Assembly: GCA_041390125.1 (NCBI GenBank) | Contig: JAWKQN010000002.1 | Location: forward strand, 62,001-126,000 | Source: Gemmatimonadota bacterium | Lineage (GTDB): Bacteria > Gemmatimonadota > Gemmatimonadetes > Longimicrobiales > Gaopeijiaceae | DNA: 64,000 bases | Direction of reading: 5' to 3' | Part shown: in pieces, positions 54,097-62,225 of the stretch | Position numbering within the stretch: position 1 is the stretch's first letter | Layout of the letters: every line of letters begins with the position of its first letter | The notes under the pieces: generated by a model | The model's database searches: none | Told to the model about the DNA's origin: nothing | Seen by the model: only the letters and a program-made list of their open reading frames with translations | Program-made: the position numbers and the translations under genes

Positions 54097-56736
54097 ATGC
54101 CTGCCATGTCCCGACGCGCCCTGGTCGCCCTCTTTCTGCTCCTGGCCGTGGGCCAGGCGCGTCCCCTCGCGGCCCAGCAGCGCGATCCCGCGGCGGCCCG
54201 CCTGATCGCGGAGCAGCTCGATCCCCAGCTCCTGCGCTGGGACTCGGTGCTGGCCGAGCGCGGCTACCACCGCACCCCCGGCGCCGAGCAGGTCGGCGCC
54301 TCGAGGTCCGGAGAGACCGTGGTGCTCGACGCCGAGCTCGCGTCGGGCGTCTCCTACGCCCTTCTGGCCGTCTGCGACAACGACTGCGCGGATCTCGACC
54401 TGGAGCTGATCGGACCCGACGGCACCTCGCTGGGCGCCGACACCGAAGTGGACTCCCAGCCGCTCGTGCTGCACGAGGCCACGGTGTCCGGGAGCCACCG
54501 GGTCCGCGTGGCGATGGTGCGCTGCTCCAACGAGCCCTGCTGGCACAGCTTCGCGGTCTACCGCCGGGAGGGTGGGGAGGTCGGCAGCACTGCGTCTTCA
54601 TCCGATGGAGAGCGTGTCGTCGTCGAGGAGAGCGGCACGCTCCGCGCGGGCGACGCGCGCCTGGAGAGCGGCGAGTTCGTGGACCGCTTCGAGATCGAGG
54701 CTGCGCCCGGCGATACGCTGGTCGCGGATCTCACGTCGAGCGAGTTCGACCCCTACCTGTACGTACGTTCGCCGAGCGGGCAGCAGACCGACAACGACGA
54801 CTGGGAGGGCGATGCCACCCACGCACGGATCGAGCTGCCCGTGGACGAAGCGGGCACCTGGACCGTGGCCGCCACCTCCTTCCAACCCGGGGAGTCGGGC
54901 GCCTATCGGGTGCGCATCAGCGTGCGGGCGGGCGCTGGGCGGCAAAGCGACGGACCCCGGATCGAGACCGGTCGGTTGGAGGCGGGCGACGAGACGCTCC
55001 AGAGTGGCGAGTACGTCGACACCTATGCCGTCGAGGCTCAGGCGGGCGAGCGATTGGTGGTGGACCTGCGCTCCAGCGAGCTGGATCCATACCTCATGCT
55101 GATCCCACCGTCCGGCGAGACCGTCCAGAACGACGACTTCGAGGGAGACGCGCGCCGCTCGGTCATCGCGCAGGACCTGACCGTCTCGGGCACGTACCGC
55201 GTCGCGGTGACCAGTTATCAGCCCGGGGAGACCGGCGCCTACACCCTCCGGATCGAGCAGGGTGGCGACCGCGCGGACACGGGTCCGCGGGTGGAGCGCG
55301 GCACGCTCGCGGAAGGGGACGAGACGCTCCAGTCCGGGGAGTATGCCGACGTCTACCGGTTCCAGGGGAGCCCGGGACAGACGTTGAAGGCCACGGTGAC
55401 GTCGAGCGCCTTCGACACCTACCTCATCGTGCGCGGGCCGAGCGCCGATCGGCAGGAGAACGACGACCTCGAAGGTCGACCCGGCGAGAGCGAGGTGGAG
55501 ATGACGCTCACGGAGTCGGGTGAGTACCGCGTCATCGTCACGTCCTACGCGGTGGGGGAGACAGGTGCGTACGCCCTCACGGTGGCGCAGGACGTCCCCA
55601 CCGCCGTGGCCCAGCGTCGACGCGACGTCGAGGAGCTGCGTCTGGGCGGTTCGGTGAGCGGCACTCTGGAGCAGGGCGACGTGCAGCTCGACGGCGGGGA
55701 GTACCGCGACCTGTACGTCTTCGAAGGACAGGCGGGAGACGCCGTGCAGGTGCGTCTCACCTCCGAAGCGTTCGACACGTACGTCGGCGTGATCACGCCC
55801 TCCGGCGAGAACGTGGACAACGACGACTGGGACGGCAGCACGCGGGAATCCCGGGTGGAGCTGGTGCTTCCGGAATCGGGGCGCTACCGCGTCTTCGCCA
55901 CCTCCTACCAGGCCGGCGAAGCAGGGCCGTACAGCCTTTCCCTGCAGCGCGGCGCACCGACCGCGGTAGCGGCGGCGACGGACGGAGCGCCTCGGCGCGT
56001 GCTCGGCGTGTTCGTGGGGATCAGCGACTACGGCGGACGGGCCAACGATCTCGCCTACACCGCGCAGGACGCGCACACCGTGGCGGGCGCGCTGCAGAGC
56101 GGGGCCGGCATGCGCGCGCAGGACGCGGTGATCCTCACGGATCGCGATGCGACGCGCGCCCGTGTGGAAGCGGCGGTGCGCGAGATCGGAGGCCGGGCCG
56201 GCCCGGAGGACCTCTTCGTGTTCTTCTACTCCGGCCACGGCGCCCGGCAGGAGCGCAGTGGACCCCAGCCGAGCGATCCCGACGCCCTGGACGAGACGCT
56301 CGAGTTCTTCGACCGCGGCATCACGGACGACGAGTTCTCCGCGCTGCTCTCGGAGATCGCGCCCGGCATCTCGATGCTGGTCCTGGACGCGTGCTTCAGC
56401 GGCGGCTTCAGCAAGGACGTCGTCTCGGTCCCGGGACGGATCGGGTTCTTCTCCTCCGAGGAGGACGTGACGTCGTCCGTGGCGGCGAAGTTCCGCGCCG
56501 GCGGATACCTTGCCCACTTCGTCGGGGACGCGGTCGGCGAGAAGTTGGCCGATGCGGACGGCGACGGGGCCGTCTCCGCCATCGAGCTGAGCCAGTACCT
56601 GTACGAGCGCTACCGGTCCGACGTGAAGTCCGGCGGCGCGGAGGACTTCGTGCGCACCGGGGGACCCCAGACCGGCTATCAGCACCTCGTGGTCGATCGC
56701 GGGAGCATCGGCCCCAGCCGCATCCTGTTCCGCTGA
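54097..56736 (+). CDS. Secreted caspase-fold (metacaspase/orthocaspase) protease with four PPC domains and EF-hand
   Basis: 879 residues from ATG 54097 (ATG 54106 also possible). The signal peptide is LVALFLLLAVGQARPLAAQQ. After a divergent PPC-like domain (about 70-155) come four clear pre-peptidase C-terminal (PPC) repeats, each about 100 residues, at bases 54625-54920, 54958-55260, 55288-55590 and 55650-55950. All carry GEY/GEF.D, DPYL/DTYL, NDD and TSYQxGExGxY. The C-terminal peptidase C14-type domain starts at RRVLGVFVGISDYGG. H714 (FYSGHGAR) and C766 (VLDACFSGG) form the catalytic dyad. DADGDGAVSAIE (819-830) is a canonical EF-hand loop, fitting Ca2+-dependent activation as in metacaspases. 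Confidence 0.92.
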   Translation: MPAMSRRALVALFLLLAVGQARPLAAQQRDPAAARLIAEQLDPQLLRWDSVLAERGYHRTPGAEQVGASRSGETVVLDAELASGVSYALLAVCDNDCADLDLELIGPDGTSLGADTEVDSQPLVLHEATVSGSHRVRVAMVRCSNEPCWHSFAVYRREGGEVGSTASSSDGERVVVEESGTLRAGDARLESGEFVDRFEIEAAPGDTLVADLTSSEFDPYLYVRSPSGQQTDNDDWEGDATHARIELPVDEAGTWTVAATSFQPGESGAYRVRISVRAGAGRQSDGPRIETGRLEAGDETLQSGEYVDTYAVEAQAGERLVVDLRSSELDPYLMLIPPSGETVQNDDFEGDARRSVIAQDLTVSGTYRVAVTSYQPGETGAYTLRIEQGGDRADTGPRVERGTLAEGDETLQSGEYADVYRFQGSPGQTLKATVTSSAFDTYLIVRGPSADRQENDDLEGRPGESEVEMTLTESGEYRVIVTSYAVGETGAYALTVAQDVPTAVAQRRRDVEELRLGGSVSGTLEQGDVQLDGGEYRDLYVFEGQAGDAVQVRLTSEAFDTYVGVITPSGENVDNDDWDGSTRESRVELVLPESGRYRVFATSYQAGEAGPYSLSLQRGAPTAVAAATDGAPRRVLGVFVGISDYGGRANDLAYTAQDAHTVAGALQSGAGMRAQDAVILTDRDATRARVEAAVREIGGRAGPEDLFVFFYSGHGARQERSGPQPSDPDALDETLEFFDRGITDDEFSALLSEIAPGISMLVLDACFSGGFSKDVVSVPGRIGFFSSEEDVTSSVAAKFRAGGYLAHFVGDAVGEKLADADGDGAVSAIELSQYLYERYRSDVKSGGAEDFVRTGGPQTGYQHLVVDRGSIGPSRILFR

Positions 56737-56845
56737 GGCCGGTTCGGGCATCCAATCCAGTGGCTCGAGCGGGACGTAGCCCGTACCGTGGCTCCCGCGT
56801 CCGTCCCCCGGTTACCTTGGGCTGAATGGGAGAACCGACTCGTAC

Positions 56846-57478
56846 ATGACGGACGCAGCGCGGTCCGCCGCGCCCGGACCCGGTGGGTCCGGGGAGCCCC
56901 TCGATTCAGACGAGGAGCTCGTGAGGCGTATGGCGAGCGGTGAGGAACGGGCTTTGGCTGCCCTGTATGATCGATACGGAGGGCTGGTCTACAGCCTCGC
57001 GCACGCCATCGTGCGTGAAGGGGCGGACGCCGAGGAGGTCACCGCGGACGTGTTCTCCCAGCTGTGGCGTACCGCCGATCGCTTCGACGCCGAGCGGGGT
57101 GCCGTCCGCACCTGGCTGGCCACCATCGGCCGGAGCCGTGCGCTCGACCTGGTCCGGTCCCGCGGCCGTCGGCGGGGTGCGTACGAGCGCTCTGCGGCAG
57201 CGGATGCCGCCGGGCTGGCCTCTCCGCCTCCGTCGCGCCCGCCGTCGCCGGACGAGCAGGTGGAGCAGGACGAGATGCGGGAGACGGTGAGCGGTGCGCT
57301 CCACGCCCTTCCGGAAGCCCAGCGGGAGGTGATCGAGCTGGCGTACTTCCAGGGGCTGTCCCAGAGCGAGATCGCGGCGCACCTGGACCAACCGCTCGGC
57401 ACCGTGAAGACCCGCACCCGCACGGCGCTGCAACGATTGCGCGACGCGCTGGGTTCCCCGAGCGGGAGGCGGTCGTGA
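56846..57478 (+). CDS. ECF-type RNA polymerase sigma factor
   Basis: 210 residues from ATG 56846 with GGGAG upstream. Region 2 is DEELVRRMASGEERALAALYDRYGGLVYSLAHAIV...AEEVTADVFSQLWR, with the SigK-like core. A proline-rich linker (SPPPSRPPSPDEQ) leads to region 4: ALHALPEAQREVIELAYFQGLSQSEIAAHLDQPLGTVKTRTRTALQRLRD. It recruits RNA polymerase to target promoters and is held by the RskA-like factor encoded next. The start codon of that gene overlaps this stop (GTGA), so the two are made in step. Confidence 0.95.
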   Translation: MTDAARSAAPGPGGSGEPLDSDEELVRRMASGEERALAALYDRYGGLVYSLAHAIVREGADAEEVTADVFSQLWRTADRFDAERGAVRTWLATIGRSRALDLVRSRGRRRGAYERSAAADAAGLASPPPSRPPSPDEQVEQDEMRETVSGALHALPEAQREVIELAYFQGLSQSEIAAHLDQPLGTVKTRTRTALQRLRDALGSPSGRRS

Positions 57479-58284
57479 GCCAGGAGCGCACCGTGCACGG
57501 GTGGGAGGAGGAGGCGGCTGCCTACGCGCTCGGCGTTCTCGATCACGCCGAGCAAGCAGCCTTCGAGCGTCACCTGGCGGAGTGTCCGGAGTGTCGACGG
57601 GCCGTGGCCGAGCTGCGTGCGGTCGGGGCCGAGCTGGCCGCGGCGGCGCCGCCGCGGACCCCCCCTCCCGCGCTGAAGGCGCGCATCCTGACGGAGGCAC
57701 GTCAGGTCCGTCCGATCGGACTGCGTTCCGTGGCTCCGGAACGCGCGCGTTCGCGACCGGCCGCGTGGGCCGTGGCGGCGGCACTCGTGCTGGCCCTGGC
57801 AGCGGGGATCTTCGGCTGGGTGCAGCGTGAGCGCCGACTCGGCGCGCAGCGGGAGGTCATGGCGGCGCGGATGCAACTGGACAGCGTCCAGTCGGTGCTG
57901 CAGGCGCGGGATTCCTCCCTGGCCGTGTTGGCGGGGCCGGATGTCCGCTTCGCTGCCCTGGCGCCTGCGGACGAGGAGCCGAGCCTGCGCGTGTTCTGGA
58001 GTCCGACCCGAAGCGTCTTCGTGGTGGCGGCGTTCGCGTTGCCCCCCGCGCCCCAGGGCCAGACGTACCAACTCTGGTCCATCGCGGAGGGCGAGGCTCC
58101 GGTATCCATGGGCACGTTCGACACGAGCGAAGTGGGCGTGGCCACGCTGCTGCTTCCAGCCGCGGGCGACGTCCCGAGCCCGGAACGCGCGTTGCTGTGC
58201 GCGTTGACGCTGGAACCCGACGGAGGATCTCCGCAACCGACGGAGACTCCCCGTCTCGTCGGGGAGTGGCGCGCCGCCGAGTAG
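57475..58284 (+). CDS. RskA-family anti-sigma factor
   Basis: 269 residues from GTG 57475, with GGGAGG about 6 bases upstream. The N-terminal anti-sigma domain has the zinc-type HxxxCxxC in ERHLAECPECRRAVAEL. A single membrane helix follows at about residues 100-120 (AAWAVAAALVLALAAGIFGWV). The periplasmic RskA domain has LRVFWSPTRSVFVVAAFALPPAPQGQTYQLWSI and SMGTFDTSEVGVATLLLP. The signal would be sensed outside, releasing the sigma factor by regulated proteolysis. Neighbour genes suggest the signal concerns the DUF4331/TPR proteins encoded downstream. Confidence 0.93.
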   Translation: MSQERTVHGWEEEAAAYALGVLDHAEQAAFERHLAECPECRRAVAELRAVGAELAAAAPPRTPPPALKARILTEARQVRPIGLRSVAPERARSRPAAWAVAAALVLALAAGIFGWVQRERRLGAQREVMAARMQLDSVQSVLQARDSSLAVLAGPDVRFAALAPADEEPSLRVFWSPTRSVFVVAAFALPPAPQGQTYQLWSIAEGEAPVSMGTFDTSEVGVATLLLPAAGDVPSPERALLCALTLEPDGGSPQPTETPRLVGEWRAAE

Positions 58285-58292
58285 CGTAGCGA

Positions 58293-58313
58293 CGCGGCGC
58301 GCTGCGCGCCGCG
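58293..58313 (+). terminator. Hairpin after anti-sigma gene
   Basis: A 9-bp perfect stem (58293-58301 with 58305-58313) with a 3-nt loop follows the stop by 8 bases. It may attenuate transcription between the regulatory pair and the DUF4331 genes. Confidence 0.45.
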
Positions 58314-58405
58314 CCCAATCCGGTCGGGCCCGGCCGGCGTACCCCAGGACAGAATCGCGAAACGACCGCCGCGCAGGCGGTCCGACCTCCACCCGGAGCC
58401 GCGCC

Positions 58406-59134
58406 ATGTCCTGTTCGGAACGAACCCAGAAGCGCACCGTGACGGTGCTCGCGGTGGTGCTCACCGCGCTCTTGTGCGGTCAGGTGCTGCGAGCTGCCGA
58501 CCACGCCGACTCGCCCGACACCAGCGAGGGCAACCTCGACATCAACGACCTCTACGTCTTCAACCGCGGCGACAACATCGTCTTCGCGGTGACCGTGGCC
58601 CCCCTTCTCACACCCGGGGAAGCGACGGAGCAGGCGTTCCTGAACCCGGAAGGCCTGTACCAGATCAAGCTCGACCGGGAGCGGGACGGCGTGGCCGAGG
58701 CCGTGATCCAGGTGACGGCGGCCGGCACGGGAACGGAGCAACTCGTGAGCGTGCGCGGCCCCCTCGCCGTCGATGGCGCGGAGGATCGCCTTCTCGACGC
58801 GCCGGGTCTGCGGGGGATGTTCAATACGACCCTGTCGGAAGGCGACGTGCAGGCGTTCGTCGGACCCCGCGACGACCCGTTCTTCATCGATCTCTTCGGC
58901 GACCGTAGCGTGACCAGCGTTCTCAACGCGGCCTTCTCCCAGGCCCTGGGCGAGCCGGTCGGGAATCCGGACGAGCAGACGTTCGCCTTCGATCCGCAGG
59001 CAATGGATGATCTGGCCGGACTCAACACGCTGGCCATCGTCGTCGAGATGCCCAAGCAACGCATCGCCGACGCGCTCGGCATCGGGACCGACGGCGTCTT
59101 CTACGCCTGGGCGACCACCGGCATCCGCAACTGA
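58406..59134 (+). CDS. DUF4331-like secreted protein (N-terminal half of the family)
   Basis: 242 residues from ATG 58406. The signal peptide is TVLAVVLTALLCGQVLRA. The mature start ADHADSPDTSEGNLDINDLYVFNRGDNIVFAVTVAP is the DUF4331 signature. The ends FFIDLFGD and MDDLAGLNTLAIVVEMPKQRI match the central part of the family. The usual C-terminal part (QVDRMG.PALNTV...) is missing and is found in the next gene. Nothing is known of the biochemistry. It lies 121 bases after the sigma/anti-sigma pair in the same direction. Confidence 0.88.
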   Translation: MSCSERTQKRTVTVLAVVLTALLCGQVLRAADHADSPDTSEGNLDINDLYVFNRGDNIVFAVTVAPLLTPGEATEQAFLNPEGLYQIKLDRERDGVAEAVIQVTAAGTGTEQLVSVRGPLAVDGAEDRLLDAPGLRGMFNTTLSEGDVQAFVGPRDDPFFIDLFGDRSVTSVLNAAFSQALGEPVGNPDEQTFAFDPQAMDDLAGLNTLAIVVEMPKQRIADALGIGTDGVFYAWATTGIRN

Positions 59135-59152
59135 CCTTCCTCCGGAGATCCC

Positions 59153-59965
59153 ATGTCTACGCTACGAACGCTACGGATGAGCGCGCTCGCGCTCCTGTTC
59201 ACGACCCTCCCCGCGTGCGACGATGGTGACCCTGTCGATGCGGGACCCGACCCCATGATCGCCGCGAGCACCGATCGGCTCGATTTTGCCAGCCTCGACG
59301 TCGCTTTCGGGGCCGGCGCCCCGATGTCGGTGGAACTCCGCAACGACGGCGCTGCCGTGTTGACCGTGTCGGACGTGATGCTCGCCGGGAGTGCTGCCGG
59401 TGCGTTCGTCTACGAGGGCATGGGCGCCTTCGTCCTGGCACCGGGAGAGACGCGTCCTCTGGTGGTTGCGTTCGACCCGGATGTCGCCGGCACCGCGGAG
59501 GCGGTGCTGCGGATCCAGTCGGACGATCCGACCACCTCCACGCTGGAGATCGATCTCGTCGGCGAGGGAGCATCGGCCCCGTATCGTCAGGTGGACCGCA
59601 TGGGCATTCCCGCGCTCAACACCGTCTTCAACCATCCGCCGGTGTTCAGCAAGACGGCGTACAACACCGCGACGCCGGCGGACGACCTGGCCTCCTACCG
59701 CGCCCAGTTCGAGACCGTCCTCGGCGCCGTGGCCAACCCGGATCCGGTCGCGACCGCTGCGCTCCTCCTCCCGGACGAGCTGCCGGTCTCGCTCGGTGCC
59801 CCCACCACGCGCTTCGCCGAGCTCACCGGTCGGGCACTGGCGGACGACGCCGTCGATGTGGCGCTGACGGTGACGGTGGGCGTACCAGCCCTGCAGAGCG
59901 ACAACGTGGACGCGAACGATCGCGCGTTCTCGACCACCTTCCCCTACCTCGCCACGCCCAACTGA
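59153..59965 (+). CDS. Lipoprotein with ASH/choice-of-anchor Ig domain fused to DUF4331 C-terminal part
   Basis: 270 residues from ATG 59153, 18 bases after the previous stop. The lipoprotein signal has lipobox L-P-A-C (TTLPACDDG). An Ig-like domain of ASH/HYDIN type (about 35-145) shows LDFASLDVAFGAGAPMSVELRNDGAAVLTVS and AVLRIQSDDPTTSTLEIDLVGEG. Then YRQVDRMGIPALNTVFNHPPVFSKTAYN and the ALTVTVGVPALQSDNVDANDRAF segment correspond to the C-terminal region of normal DUF4331 proteins. The pair may form one split protein at the outer membrane. Confidence 0.85.
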   Translation: MSTLRTLRMSALALLFTTLPACDDGDPVDAGPDPMIAASTDRLDFASLDVAFGAGAPMSVELRNDGAAVLTVSDVMLAGSAAGAFVYEGMGAFVLAPGETRPLVVAFDPDVAGTAEAVLRIQSDDPTTSTLEIDLVGEGASAPYRQVDRMGIPALNTVFNHPPVFSKTAYNTATPADDLASYRAQFETVLGAVANPDPVATAALLLPDELPVSLGAPTTRFAELTGRALADDAVDVALTVTVGVPALQSDNVDANDRAFSTTFPYLATPN

Positions 59966-59982
59966 GCTGCAGGAGGCGGACG

Positions 59983-61347
59983 ATGATCCGACGCACCTTC
60001 CCGCTGCTGCTCCTCGTGGCCGGCGCCGCGTGCAGCCCGCCGACCCCGACCGAGGGTCCGGACGCACAGCTCGTGACGCCCGAGGTGATGCAGCAGGCGC
60101 TGACCAGCCGGCCTCCGGCCCGGCTCACCCTGTCGGACGAGATCGACTTCTTCCAGGGCCGACTGGCCGACCGGGGAGAGGATCGACTGGCGCGCACGCG
60201 GCTGTTCGCCGCGTACCGTCTGCGGTTCCAGGCCTACCAGCAGGACGGCGACCTGCGGGCGGCGGAGGAGGCGCTCGCGGATCTTCCAGCCGCTGCCCTC
60301 CCCGGCGCCCGTGCGGCCCTGGACCTGGACCGGCACCGCTTCCGGTCCGCCGAGGCGAGCGCGGAGCGGGCCCTGGCCGCGGCCCACGGCGATGCACGCG
60401 AGGACGCGCGCCGGAGGCTGTTCGACGTCTATCTCGCCGTGGGGCGCTACGACGACGCCGTGGCCCAACTGGAGCGGACCCAGGACCGCGACGGCTTCGG
60501 CTACGTGGTGCGGGCGGCCCGTCTCCAGGATCGCCGTGGGGACGTCGCGGGCGCGCGGGCGCTGCAGGCGCGCGCGGTGGAGCTGGCACGCACGCACGCC
60601 GAACCGCCGGCCGTGCAGGCGTGGAGTCTGGTGTCGCTGGCCCATCTGGAGCACCACTCCGGCCACCCCGCGCGCGCGATCCCGCTCCTCGAAGAGGCGC
60701 TGAGGCTCCTGCCGGGGTACCCGGCCGCCTTCGAGGCGCTGGGCTGGATCGCGTACGGTGTGGATCGCGACCTCCCGACCGCGCGCGTGTTGTTCGACAG
60801 GGCCGTCGAGGGAGGAGGTCATCTGAGCCTTCTGCTGACGCTGGCCGACATCGCCGCGCTCGAGGGAGACGACGCGGAAGCCGGACGCATCCGGGGGCGT
60901 TTCCTCACCGCCGCCCGAGCGGATACCGCCACGACGAGGCTGTACCGACCCGCTCTCGCGCTGCAGCTCGCGGAGCACGACGCCACCGTGGGCGAAGCCT
61001 TGCGGCTCGCGGAGGCGGACCTGCGCCAGCGACGCTCGGCCGAGGCCGTGTCGACCTATGCGTGGGTGCTGCACCGGGCCGGACGCCCGGCAGCAGCGCG
61101 CACCCTGTTCGCGGAGGCGCTCGAGTGGGGCATGCCCGCGCCCGCGGTGCACCTGCTGGCGGGCCGCGCGGCGTGGGAGCGCGGGGAGCGGTCCCGGGCC
61201 CGGCACCTGCTCGAGTATGCGTTGTCGGCCGAGACCGAGATCGGGCCTGCCGACGCCGAGAGGATCCGTACACTGCTCGATGGTGGATCCGGGCGGGAGG
61301 GGTCGCGCGACGGTCCGCGGGGCAGCCGCGGTGTCGGCGCGACGTAG
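59983..61347 (+). CDS. TPR lipoprotein
   Basis: 454 residues from ATG 59983, with AGGAGG 6 bases upstream and 17 bases after the previous stop. The lipoprotein signal ends LLLVAGAAC. Helical TPR repeats fill most of the rest: ARRRLFDVYLAVGRYDDAVAQLERTQD, LVSLAHLEHHSGHPARAIPLLEEALRLLPGYPAAFEALGWIAYG, AEAVSTYAWVLHRAGRPAAARTLFAEALEWG and HLLAGRAAWERGERSRARHLLEYAL. It is probably an outer-membrane-anchored scaffold. Its tight spacing puts it in the DUF4331 operon. In other genomes DUF4331 genes often sit next to TPR genes, as far as I recall. Confidence 0.88.
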   Translation: MIRRTFPLLLLVAGAACSPPTPTEGPDAQLVTPEVMQQALTSRPPARLTLSDEIDFFQGRLADRGEDRLARTRLFAAYRLRFQAYQQDGDLRAAEEALADLPAAALPGARAALDLDRHRFRSAEASAERALAAAHGDAREDARRRLFDVYLAVGRYDDAVAQLERTQDRDGFGYVVRAARLQDRRGDVAGARALQARAVELARTHAEPPAVQAWSLVSLAHLEHHSGHPARAIPLLEEALRLLPGYPAAFEALGWIAYGVDRDLPTARVLFDRAVEGGGHLSLLLTLADIAALEGDDAEAGRIRGRFLTAARADTATTRLYRPALALQLAEHDATVGEALRLAEADLRQRRSAEAVSTYAWVLHRAGRPAAARTLFAEALEWGMPAPAVHLLAGRAAWERGERSRARHLLEYALSAETEIGPADAERIRTLLDGGSGREGSRDGPRGSRGVGAT

Positions 61348-61439
61348 CGGAGGACGGCGGCGGGGGCCCGCTTGCCGGGACCTCCACTCGACGAGAGCAT
61401 AGGGGGCCACGTCGTGTGCTACCGTCTTCCGGAGGTGCC

Positions 61440-62225
61440 GTGCCGAGCCACGAGGATCGCCCCAACGCGCTCGATCTCGAACACCTGCGCTGGCCCGAGG
61501 TCCGGCAACGCCTGAACCAGGGCTTCCGCACCGTGGTCTTCGCCTGTGGCGCGGTCGAGCAGCACGGGCCCCATCTGCCGCTGCTCGTCGACGCGGAGCA
61601 CGGGACCCGGCTGGCGCGGGAGGTGGCCGTGCGCCTGGGCCGGACGCTGGTCGCGCCCACCATCCGCGTCGGCTGCTCCGACCACCACCTCGCCTTTCCG
61701 GGCTCGCTCAGCATCCGCAGCTCCACGCTCTCGGCGCTGCTGCACGACTACTGTGCCAGCCTGGCGCACCATGGATTCGAGCGCGTGTGCATCATCCCCT
61801 CCCACGGAGGCAACTTCCGCATCGTCGAGTCGGCCGTGCCGGCGTTGCGTGAAGCCTTCCCCGACGTGCGTGTCGACGGCTTCACGGACCTCATGGGCCT
61901 GATGCGCGTGTGGACGGACGTGACGGAGCGTCACACGGGCCTGGGCGAACGCGTAGGTGGGCACGCCGACATCGCCGAGACCGCCATCCTGCTGGCGCTG
62001 CACCCCGACCTCGTGCGTCCGGACCTGGCCGAGGCGGGCTATCAGGGGGAGCTCTCGCGTGAGGCCTTCGACCGCATGATCCGCGACGGCTTCGACACGG
62101 TCTCGCCCAACGGCATCCTGGGCGATGCGCGCGGCGCCACGGCCGCGCTCGGCGAGGCGTTGATCGACGCGCTCGCCGACTTCATCGCGGACGGGTTCGG
62201 CGCAGCCGCCTCGGAGGCGGCATGA
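61440..62225 (+). CDS. Creatininase-family amidohydrolase
   Basis: 261 residues from GTG 61440, with GGAGG 4 bases upstream. Metal-binding residues of the creatininase fold are visible: E40 and H42 (GAVEQHGPHLPL), D51 (LVDAEHG), H122 (IPSHGGN), and H175/E180 in GGHADIAETAILL. Family members include creatinine amidohydrolase and mycofactocin or FAPy deformylase-like enzymes, so the substrate is open. It overlaps the next gene by 4 bases (ATGA) and starts 92 bases after the TPR gene. Confidence 0.92.
   Translation: MPSHEDRPNALDLEHLRWPEVRQRLNQGFRTVVFACGAVEQHGPHLPLLVDAEHGTRLAREVAVRLGRTLVAPTIRVGCSDHHLAFPGSLSIRSSTLSALLHDYCASLAHHGFERVCIIPSHGGNFRIVESAVPALREAFPDVRVDGFTDLMGLMRVWTDVTERHTGLGERVGGHADIAETAILLALHPDLVRPDLAEAGYQGELSREAFDRMIRDGFDTVSPNGILGDARGATAALGEALIDALADFIADGFGAAASEAA

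Noticed and set aside
54958..55950. Possible DNA-level repeat array or CRISPR-like repeats
   Set aside because: The repeats are ~300 bases long, diverged at DNA level, and follow the reading frame of the PPC domains. They are protein-domain repeats.
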